DNA from: Apostichopus parvimensis
Taxonomy: Eukaryota; Echinodermata; Holothuroidea; Aspidochirotida; Stichopodidae
Length of the DNA: 54,504 bases
Direction: 5' to 3'
NCBI GenBank assembly: GCA_000934455.1
Contig: KN884925.1
Location: forward strand, 1,290-55,793
Shown here: positions 12,301-24,300 of the stretch, one piece after another
Layout of the letters: every line of letters starts with the position of its first letter
Numbering within the stretch: position 1 is the first letter of the stretch
Position numbers and translations under genes: made by a program
The notes under the pieces: generated by a model
What the model was told of the DNA's origin: nothing
Database searches by the model: none
The model's input: only the letters and a program-made list of their open reading frames with translations

Positions 12301-15300
12301 TGAATGAATGATGTCAGTTTTTGACTTGCTCAAGTCTTTAGCATCATGTATCATTTCATATAACACTATAAATCATGATAAATCACAAACAGAAAAACAT
12401 TTTTCGACTAATGATGTTTAGGTGTGATTTTCATTTCAATTTCTAGATACTACAAAGCTTAACCTAACCCTAGACACTCAAGATCAGCTACTGTAAAAAG
12501 CACAAAAAAAAAAGGAATAAAAAGAAAAAGAAAAAAGAAAACAAAAATTAATATTAAGGTATCTAATTTATCCTTCCTTGAAAACTTTGAAATTAAAGCC
12601 AGATAAGCTGTTGTAAAACTGGATTCATATTTGGGCCCCACATTTCCAATAACATGGAAATGAAATAATCATTAGACAAATCTTACGAACAACAAACAAC
12701 ACTAGGCTCTTTCGTTTGATGTGAGCGTTCTGTTTTGTTAAAACTAGACAATAGACCACATTCCTGAATACTATCCCCCTCCAAACTGTACACATTACCC
12801 AAATAGTACAACCATACCATAATGGCTCTATTCCTTTAATGTTTCTCCCATTTTGCCAAATGTCAAGCAAGTACAACACACATACATATTTCATAATGCC
12901 ATCATATGCTTCTTAGCATGATATTTGAGCTGACCGAAAACAGCCTCCTGATTTAAGACGCTACACCAATAGAAACAACAATTGAAGATGAAAACAGGGA
13001 GGATGTTTCATGCTTAAACACTCACATTTGATTTACCCTTCATTGTTCTGTCAATAACATACTGTACCAAGGAGAACACATTTCAAGAGTATTCAAGTTG
13101 CATTTCACACAAAGTTTGATCTTCCCCCCACCCCCAACCCCCAGGCTCAAACATAAGAGTTGTCTATATTGTCACTGAAATCCTCTTGTAGCTCCAAATG
13201 ATTAACTATTCAAATCTGTACAGACAGCTTTGTGTTTCACAATTTTGGGTTTTAATTTTTCATCTTTATCATTCAGGATGCAATTTCTTTTGGACTAAAG
13301 AAACCAAATACCAGATCTATTCTTCAATAGTTGACTATGGTATTACCACATTGTAGCACATCCAACATGAAATGCAGCTATAACCTTTACACATTAAAAT
13401 TTTGAATTGAAAGAATTCTTTCAAATCATATTTTTATGGTCTCGGTTGTTTTCCCCTCCTCCCCCAACCCAAGCCCCCCCTGCCCCAAATCAAAATAGTA
13501 TGTATGCAACAGCTGATTCAAACAGTATTCACAGTAACATCTCTGTGTTGAGAATCAAAAACATTTTCACACCTGGTAGGTACATCAGATGTAGTCTTGA
13601 TACTTGTGTTAATAACACATTCACAGAGGTGACTTAAATAGACTTAAATAGACTTAAATGATTGGATCGTTACTGACAACTCAGTGGGATCTCCCATCCG
13701 GATGTTACAGATGTTACAGCGTCAATTTTTATATTACAAACATTAGTGAATGTAATAAAATAGTGTTTAAATGGATCAATAACAGCATAAAAGTATGAAC
13801 ATCCTTACCACAAATATTCCAAAGCAAGTAACAACAGAGGCTGTAAAATTGTCTTTTTTAGGTTTCGTACCTATGACAAGCTAGAGCAGTTCATGGTTCC
13901 CAGACAAGACAACCAGGAACGTTAAAGTGACAGTATTCAGAAGGAATGATAAAGGTTATAGAACAGTACATTGGCAACAATCTAGAACTGAGGTTGGTAA
14001 ATTTTCAAGAAGATTGAATACAAAAGTACCATGACAATGCACTTAAATATTAACTTGACTAGCCAAATCAAAACTTTTGAAAAAGTTTTAGGTTTGTTTC
14101 AGAACAATGTGATATTTTATATTATATAGATAAACATTCTGGGAAACAAAATGCTGGAATTAAAACTTGTGTTTATTAATAACAATTTGTTAACATTCAT
14201 TTAACTAGTGAAAGAGAATCTAATTTGTCTTTGTATCAATAACTACAATGTTTTCCAATAGTACCCTCTTCTTCTGTAATACTCTGTTGTTTTAGTAAGA
14301 TAACAACAATATGGCAACCAAATGTTAATCACTACCTTAAAATGGAGTACACTTATTGATGGTTCCCAGACAGTTGAAAGGGGGGGGGGGGACACAGGAA
14401 TGCTGAAAGGAACATAGACAATGGCACTAAGGACTGCCAATGGTAGAGGATGCATAGGGAACATGAAATGACAGCCAGGACTGCTATCATTACAAGAAGC
14501 AATATTCAATTACAGAATACCATAAGGGAGGCTTAAAGGGAACATGTAATTCCATCTACGACCGCAGGGTACAGAGTATATGCAATAAGGGCGTCCATGT
14601 TTTGTTCATAAAACAAAGGTCTGTAATGATATGCTGTGTTTCATATACAAACACACATACTATGTCGTAAGGGAATCTAGCTGTTTCAATCATGGCAAGA
14701 GACTCTTGAGAGAAAAGCAATGTTTGGTCAATCTTGTGCAACTGATGGCATATATACACAGTTGCTGTTATTATCACCTCTTGTAAAATTAACTTTGAAA
14801 ATTGTGAAAAATTTGATGAAATATGAAAAAATATGGAGAAAAAAAGAAGCAGATTTGCTTCTCTCTGGCTTATACTTTCTCCAGCAACTCGCTAAGATGA
14901 TGTTGATAACATTTTGAAACTATTCCTTAAAAATAAAAATTGAATAAAAAAAAAATAGTTATTTATAGGTCACTAGATTGACTAGACATGTTTCACTTGA
15001 AATAAATAAATAAAATAAAGCATTGTGAAGGTTTTGCCAGTAATTCAAATAATTACTAGTAATATGTTGAGAATTTAATCAAATTAATTAATAACTTTCT
15101 ATTTCTAGGTAAGGTGCATATCCTAGTTTGTTCAATTGTAATTTGCTTATAAGTAAACCTTGGCCGACTTGGAGAATCCATTTAAGGCAGAGAACCTTCT
15201 GGAAAATAGTTGTCCTTTAATTTACAGACACATTTAAATGTGGGTCAACAATTCACCAGGTCAGTTCGGAGGTTTCAAAGTTGTCAAACTTTCGCTCAAG

Positions 15301-18300
15301 ATCACTTACTTTGAGTTAAAATGTAACAGATTTTGAAAGGTTTGCCTTATGTGCCTTAAAGTATGGGGTGAAAAGCATTGTGGGAGTTAATTGCTCGTTA
15401 CTCTGCCTGTGTTACATATCGAGTGATGAAACTAAAGAGGAACGGAGGTGTTTATGCCCTGCGAACCTAGACTGATCTAATGTGTCTGATTAAATGGATT
15501 GTTACACCCTAAGGCTAACAGCCAACTCAAAACGTACTGATGTGAAACAGCTTGATGAAAAAAAAAATTGTTTTCTCACTACATAAAAAGTGCTTCACAA
15601 TTGAGGAACTCTTTTGTGTAACACTCAAACACACATGAGTTTTTGATGACAAGTTGTATTTTATGTGTCAGTTTGTAGAAACTGTTTTGACGGATTTTTA
15701 TTTGAGATCACATCCTTTCTGACTCTTTTAGACAAATTTTCTCATGATGAATTGTCTTTAGCAATTATTTTAATTGAATTGTCTGTAAAACATTTGCAGC
15801 TCTAGTAACAGAATTGTTTTCATTTGAGAGCCACTCCTGCCTTCCTATCCATTTGTCTAATTATCTGAAGCAATAAATGAAAGATCCACTTGAAGAAGAC
15901 AAACACTTCACATGATATCTGGTTTCCTTCAATTGAAATTACAAAATTCAAAGTAAAATGGTGGGTGCAAAATGTGTCTTATGAAAAAGCCAAGTTCGTT
16001 AAACAATTATTAGAATTAAAATTCAATAACTAATTCTTTTATGCAGAATTAGACTGCACTTTCAACAGGTTTGAATGTAAACGTACAGCTAAAATGTAAA
16101 ACGTTCAGTCATACAAATTTCTTAGAAAAAGCTAGATCAACGGGAAGTGATACTTAAACTGTCATGTCCAATTGAAATATAGATATAAAACCAATAAACC
16201 ACTAACGAGTATGACAAATTATTGCAACATGAAAGGAAGTTTACTGTCAGAGACATATTGATCAAGGCCAACCACAACGTAATTACTTCTATCAAATACA
16301 TTTGGCAAACTCTACATTTTAACATGATGCATACATGTGTAACTTTCTCATTGAACTCATTATCTTACCCGGCCACAGGAAACAACATTCAGGGCAAAAG
16401 TTGATTACGATTGGGTAAATATTGTTGGCAACATTCCAACTATTACCTCATAACATTGTCATATATTTGTAGGTGACACTACTGTTTTTACAGACCGAAT
16501 TGTTTATGGATTATACATATGATGGTTATGCTTTATAGGTCACAAGCATTGACCCAAATTAGCTAATGGTCGGTCATTTTCACCCTTAAAGAGAAGTTTA
16601 TTGAAATTCCCTGACAGAGACATCTAAATGTCTGATTTAACACTCCTAACTATGCGCGAATAATGTACAATGTTCAAGTGCACCATAAAAGCTGGAAATC
16701 TGTTGCCTTGCGATGTATAGCTTCTTGAAGTGGTCGTTTAAATGCATCGTTAGCAATAGATCCATGACGTTGCATCAAATTTGGGTTGTCAATGGATTTT
16801 ACAAATTGATGCACTACAATTTCAACTGAGGCAACATTTCATAAAATATGCATTGCTATTGATGCAATGAAAATACTTGTTGCTATAGTGATTTCCATAT
16901 AAGTCTGACTGGCAGTGACTTTATCAATTATGATTCTCCACATCACCAACTTTTACTCATTTTGTTATATCCATAGTTTTACCCTGCTTGGTATCAAGGA
17001 CTGACAGACCTTCATTTAGTTGTTAATTTCTACTGTAAACTGTCAGATGTGTAATTTCAGGAAACTTTCTAATTTGTTGGGTTTTTTTTTTCTCTAATAA
17101 TCCACATCGATGTAATCCATATCCTCTACATCTTAAATATGGCTTAGTTCCATAACATATCTTGCACCTAATAGCACATTAATGAAAATGAATTTACAAA
17201 TCATTTATTTCCAAGACTTCCTTCACAGTTTTTGCTATAGGTTTGTGAGGAATGTACTTTGTACTGTATAATACTGTACCGTATAATACTATTGTGTATT
17301 GACTGAGGAACGACCGTACAATGTTATGCCGAAAATATGTTGTTTTTCTTTATCAGAAGGTGAACTACATCTCATGTAAAAGCATCCAGCAGTCACTTGA
17401 TTACCTGAGGCCTTAATATAACTGCAATTTAAATCTAATGAAGCCTTGTTTCCAAACAGAATGGAGCAGTGATTGGCCTCCCAGTGGCTGGTGTTATCCG
17501 TGTCACCACTAATTGCCCGAGCTTGCTAACTTACAGGGGGTATTTAGAACAAGGCGATACCGTACCAGCAGGGGTTTTTGAGGGAACTGTTTACGGTACT
17601 CTGTGGGATACGCTGTGCGATCTTGTAGAGGTTGCTGTGCGTGAGCGATGTATCAACTTTCTAAGGATAATACGCTCTCCCTAAATAACTTGAATAAATA
17701 TGTAGCAAAGCAAAAAGGTTGGGTAAATAATTTAATTGAATGAGGGAAAAGGACAGCAATTATTAGTCAAATAGTGAACTGTACTATTCAGAGGATATCA
17801 GACATAACTGGAGGTACGTTCAGCAATATCTGGAAGCGCTTGTAGTCCTCAAAAACACTTCATTCCTATTTTGTAAGTATTGTTGTAATAATAATATTTA
17901 ATAATATTTGCTTTTTATATAGCGCTTTATACCAGCGATAGGTCTCAAAGGGCTTTACAGACGTTATATTACCCATGGTCAATGATAACCTGTCCCAGAG
18001 ACAATCCCTCCAGTCGGCAGCAGTTATATACTGCGCCCAATGACAAGTTACCTCACAGGTACCCATTTAACCCCTGGGTGGAGAGAGGCAAGTGAGATAA
18101 AGCATCTTGCCCAAGGACACAACGTAATGAACTAGGAAGGAATCGAACCAGCAATCCTTGGATCACAAGTCCGATGCCTTAGCCAATTGGCCACCACGCT
18201 CTCACTGTAAAGATTTTCTTTCCAGCATTGAAGCAATTGTTAGGCTAATTAGGGTCTAGCTGGTGACAAGTTATACATACACAAAACCAGTGTTGTCATG

Positions 18301-21300
18301 AAGCCAGGAAAGTGACTCAAATGTATTTGTCATTTCCCACCCCCCCCCCCCCCCATATAGAGATATGACAATGATAATTACATGAATCCATTGAAAGCAA
18401 AGCTTGTCTACACAATCTATATAATTCCTCAGTATTCAATTCATCCCATCATCACAGCTGCAGAGCAAGGCTGTTGTGGTGGCGCTATATCAGAATGACA
18501 AATCTAAACCTAATAATGGCTGTTGACAGCTTCTACAACAGCTACTTCAAGTCTTACACGAATCTATTTCCTTACACAACATCTTATTGGGGACTGTTCA
18601 ACGAGACAAATCTAAATATCTCCTTAATTACTTGTGATTCTTGGGAGAGCTTTACACATCCATATCTCATACCTGCTAACTATATGTAGTTTATGTCTGT
18701 GTCATTCAAACTTTTCATTTTAACTGCAAAGTGAGATTATTGAAACTTTTTTGGTTGTACAATAAGGTTGTTGAAGTAACTCTTTCAGTTCCAAAACATT
18801 TTCAAATATAAAGAAGGTATGGAGAAAGAAGGCAGAGGAAAGGGTGGGGAAGGGAGAGGGAAGGGAGAAGGCAGGAAGGGGGTGGGGTGGAGTTGTGAAG
18901 TAAGGAATGAAGGAGTAGTTCATTGTCTCTATTTGACTTAATGTGAGTTAAAGAGAATCTATGAATGTGACTATCAACATTTTTGTCAGACCTTTGTAAA
19001 ATCACAGTTTTTTTTATATTTGTGTGTGTGAAGTAATGTTTGTATGGTGAAAAAAAAAGGCCAAATGGTTATTTAAGTTTCATTAATGATTTATAATTTG
19101 AGACACAGATGGCACTTTTGACGAGATTATTGTAAACTACATAAGCCTTCAAAAGCTGATTTAAAATTGTTCATAATTAGAAATATGTCCAATTATAAAG
19201 CAATAATTTAAATGACCCTTGCCTAGCCACACAACTGATGAAAGTTTATTTCAACAAAAATGGTTTTGAAAGAAAAAGACTAAATAAACCACAAAACTTG
19301 TGCTATGTTTCAAGACCTACTAACTAAACCTAATATTGACAGTATCAAGGCATGAACAAACACACACACACAAATGAAACATTGAGAGGAAACAAGTGTG
19401 CACATCTGAAGAAGCAAGTCAATACAAATATTTAAGGGATAAGCAGAAATCCTGCTAACTACATAAACAGGTACAGAATATGTGAATGTCTTTTTCACCG
19501 GATGAGTACGAATTGAGTCAGCTTAATAGCGAGAGAAACGTTTAAGTTTGTACAGTCATTAACCTATGGAAATGTACATTTTCTACATCTTCAACGAAGG
19601 TGATAATAATGCTCCACTTGCTACGTGTATTAATTTCAATCGCCCATGAGGATGGTAGCTTTTATAGCTGAGGCAAATAGGCATTGGCCTGTGCTAACAA
19701 TTAGTAACAGTTTCATATTCCTCATAATCCTACAATACTTTCTCATGATACTGCCCAGGGCCCAAAGAATATAGCCTAGGCCTATCCCAGGTAACAACAT
19801 CAGCCTCAGTTACTACCTACCCTTCGCGGCAAGTCGAACGTTTATAGTTCATATTTGCAAGAAACCCGTTTTGACTGTATCATTATTATCACCTTTATTG
19901 AAGATGTAGAAATGTACATTTCCATAGGTTAATGACTGTACAAACTTAAACGTTTCCTTCGCGATTAAGCTGACTCAATTTGTACGCATCAAGTGGTTTT
20001 TTTTCATGTAAGTAATGAATATTTATTACCTACAACTAAAAAGAATCAACAATAACTACAGGGAATGGGATGACTCTGTTTCAATTGACTAAATAAATTA
20101 AAAATAAAATAAATTTATGTTTCAACATTATCTCATCGTCTTTCTCTGTGTTACAGCCTCTACTATTGTACATCAAACTACATATCATCTTATTAAAGTT
20201 GCTATAACATTGTCTTTAAGTGCTATGATGAAATTTAAGCAGATTAAAACCCTTCCCTCACCCACCCTTCCCTCACCCCCCCTCCCCTTCCCCCAACATA
20301 AAAACTAGGGGTTAACATTTTTTGTGTAAAATAAGAAAAAAGATTAAAAGTTGATACTTACTCATCTACAAATAAAACAGATTCTCCCCAGTACCTCTCT
20401 TTAGCAATGTCCTCTAAATACTACAAAATAATGAAGAAAAAAAAAGACACATATAGTTGCAGGTACCAAAAATATCAATAGTTTGGAATGAACACTTGTA
20501 CTCAAGATACTTTTGCTGCTTTATCATAAACTTTCACTAAACAGAGACCCTTACACAGGTTTAAGATGGGTGGGGTGGGGTTGGGATGGGGGTTGGGGCA
20601 GAACAGGTGTCAGACCAGTGTTCCATGGCAGAGAAGAACGATCTCTGTGACAGCACCACACCTGAGTGAAAATCATTGCCATGAAAATTATTGTGCTCTT
20701 TGTTGTTGAAAGCTTGATTTGATATCAATTGAAAAGCTTCTTTAAATAAGTAACTTTTCATTCACTGTTCCTCAAACAAATAGTGTGTCAAACCATCACT
20801 TGTAACCTATCATGTTTATGTCTTAGACCCAACTCACTTGAAGTAACATGTTTTTATCTGATGGAAAGCACCAAGTTAACATCTTTCTGGTTGTACAAAG
20901 GGACCTAACACTGGACATGCTTTAGTCAGACTTGAAGTACGTGCACAACAGTCCGAGTGCGAATACAAGTAGAATTTCCCTTGTTGTGAGTAGGAGTGCA
21001 AGTCTCTAAGCCTGAGTATCTAATACTCAATAGTATCTATACTCAATTGCTAATAACAGCTTGGAACAGCTTGAATCTGCTAGAATTTGTGTACAAGTAA
21101 GGACTCACTACATGTCTGGTGTAAGCAGATCTCCATGAAGAGTGTCAATGAATTTGTTGTTGCCAAGGAACATTTTGCAGAGCATTCCACAGAATGATGA
21201 ATTACTTGCTAACAAAATACTTTGTGGATGAATAATTTAAGTCGGCTGTCTACATCTGTTACTAACATGTTATCCAAAATATATATGAAATTAGAAAAAA

Positions 21301-24300
21301 AAAATAGGTATGTAATTAAAAGAAAAAACAATAGGTATGTAATTAAAAGGGAAATGATAAAAATATGACATCATTTATTACATAATGATATGTTACATAT
21401 CGCATAACCTCAACTCAAAATAAATGAATTACATTTTGCTTTCTTAGATGAACACTCACCTGAGGATCAGAGCTAGGTATATCTAGAGAGTCTACGATAC
21501 AAAGATTATCCTGAGCATGTTTGATTGACATCGCTATCCTCAGCCCCCAGGCTCTAATGGGAGCAGGAAGGACATACCAGTAGGTTCTACCACCTCTAGG
21601 AGGGTGTGCTTTACCACCTGTGTAAAAAACATACATGTGTCTTAGCAACAAACTTAACAGGATATTGAAGGAAACTTCCTGTACATGACAGAATCCANNN
21701 NNNNNNNNNNNNNNNNNNNNNNNNNNNNNNNNNNNNNNNNNNNNNNNATGTGTCTTAGCAACAAACTTAACAGGATATTGAAGGAAACTTCCTGTACATG
21801 ACAGAATCCACGAATAATACATGATGTGTCTTAGCAACAAACTTAACAGGATATTTAAGGAAACCTCCTGTACATGACAGAATCCATGAATCATACATGA
21901 TGTGTCTTAGTATCAAACTTCACAGGATATTTAAGGAAACCTCCTGTACATGACAGAATCCATGAATCATACATGATGTGTCTTAGTATCACAGGATATT
22001 TAAGGAAACCTCCTGTACATGACAGAATCCATGAATCATACATGATGTGTCTTAGTATCAAACTTCACAGGATATTTAAGGAAACCTCCTGTACATGACA
22101 GAATCCATGAATGATACATGTGTCTTAGCAACAAACTTAACAGGATATGTAAGGAAACTTCCTGTACATGACAGAATCCATGAATCATACATGATGTGTC
22201 TTAGCAACAAACTTAACAGGATATTTAAGGAAACCTCCTGTACATAACAGAATCCATGAATCATACATGTGTCTTAGCAACAAACTTAACAGGATATTTA
22301 AGGAAACCTCCTGTACATGACAGAATCCATGAATCATACATGATGTGTCTTAGCAACAAGCTTAACAGGATATTGAAGGAAACTTCCTGTACATGACAGA
22401 ATCCATGAAACTTGCTACCAAAGGCTTTAGATTTAATTTCAAACTGGTTCTGTACATTCTTCTCAATAACAGTTTTAACAAACATTTCAATCTAATTTCA
22501 TGATTGCGGCCTGATTTCAAGAACCATTAACCCCAGCGCTACACATAGTTTGTTAATTTTCTTTTTTAATTCCTCTTCAGTATTGAAACATGTCAAGGTA
22601 TCTTTCAGTTTTTGTTGTTGCTTTCTTTCACATTCATCTTGTTTGTATTGCTTTTATTTTTCTTTTGCATTTAATTATGTAAAGGGAGCTGCCAGTAAAT
22701 GCATCTAGCTTCCTCAGCTCTCATCCACTTTTTATTTTGGCATTGATTCTTGTTACATCCTTGTTTTTTGTACACAAGTGGAAATAAATTGAACTGCAAT
22801 ATTTTAAGTGTCGAAATAGTCCATTATTCAAAGCTGTTTGTTGTTACAACCTGAGATTTCTCTTCTTATATATTCTTACATCAATAATGAAACATATCTT
22901 GAACAAAATATTTTTGAATGTTATAATTTTCCTAATGCTTACCATTTGCCCTTGAAATCCATATGTTAATTTATTCTTGAAACTTGGAATACTTGAAATA
23001 TTTTTTAAGCATTCAATATTCTGTGAGCACAGGCATACTGATAAATTTTAGCAACTTAAAAACGCATTATGCTAATTTAAGATTTGCTATACCAAAGCAG
23101 GCAAAGAAAACACATTTTCTCATTTTTGCTTCCAATATTAATGCTGTTTAGATGGTGATGAATATGCATCACAGGTTATTGTATTTGTATAGTTGTGCTA
23201 CTCTGGTTTTAGAGAAGAAAACAACTATATCAAGGTAAAGCTTCTCAAACCCAGTGACGTATATTAACAGATTAAAGGCATTGAAGACTCGCCCCAAACC
23301 GTGTGCCGCCCTGTGAAAAAGTTAACTTTCCGTTGCTTGCAAGTGAAGTTTTTTTCTTATTGCTACAAAATGCAGGCAGTAATGAAACGTGATACCTTGT
23401 TATCTTTTATCTGGACCTGAGATGTCCATCGCTGCTATGTACACAATGTTATGGGTATTGACCGTAGCTGTAGTGAATGTACACTAGTGTCTAATTACCG
23501 ATGGTAGCAAGCTGTGTGTGTATTTTCTGGGATCGATGGCGGTGTCTAACACTTCTGTTACACCTCAGTCGAAACTAGGTCAGATTACCGGCATGAGACA
23601 TTTCTTTGTGCGCGAGTCTTCACACCCTTTAATGACACATTCTTGCTTTATTTGATATGCTGTCGCAGAAGGTCACATTCCCCCTGTACTACATAGAACA
23701 TACAACTTTGCATGTGCTTTGAAAAGACCTGGTCATGCTTCGAGGAATTGGACACAATCAATTGTGCCTCACATTTGGGTAAATTTTGGGGGATTCTACC
23801 AAATATAATATTTTCATCGAAACCAAACTTTGAACATCAAACACTATGTCTATAGAAGATGTACTTATCCAATGTACTTAGTTTATAAATCACCAATTCA
23901 CCAAGCTACAAAGGCAGAAACTGGATCAATAATTATACTATTACAATCTCTTTGTTTTGTAACTTCAATGTGCCTTTTATTAAATCCCTGCTGCATGATG
24001 TCATCTCTATTTATCAACCTTCATATTCATCTTGTCGATGTTATCTTGAAGGGGGTAAATGCTTCATGGTTTAAATAATACAGTAGGCATTTGGTGACTG
24101 AAGCTGGAACCTAGATATGCAACTGGATAAACAAGTAATATTTAATTGACAAGATTTTGCCTAGCAATTTGATTAATTTTTTATCCAACTTATTGTCAAT
24201 GATATATAAGAGAACTTTGTATATTCCTTTACTCTCTAATACTGGCTACCTACTCTGTACATTGCTCAAACTAGGTATAGTGAGATTTTGATTCTTTAAA

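Larger units (their letters stand above)
10164..20361 (-). other. MRPL4 intron 7, 10.2 kb
   Basis: The longest intron of the gene. It contains a tRNA-derived SINE (17884-18204) and a foldback element (19501-19990), both listed separately. It also has a three-fold GACTTAAATA repeat (13627-13655), C-runs (for example near 12023, 13455 and 18340-18355), a CA-run near 19365 and CT/GA-rich tracts near 18825-18895. No exon of another gene is recognised. Confidence 0.75.

Noticed and set aside
18120..18204. tRNA gene on the minus strand
   Set aside because: Box A and box B are present, but the arms do not form a proper cloverleaf and the sequence continues into a SINE body with a LINE-like tail.
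21634..22410. CRISPR-like array of repeats
   Set aside because: Units are contiguous with no unique spacers and the host is an animal; it is a minisatellite.
21748..22485. Open frames on the minus strand across the tandem array
   Set aside because: They are repeated translations of the minisatellite unit. One runs through the N gap into exon 6 of MRPL4, which is an artefact of the frame staying open.
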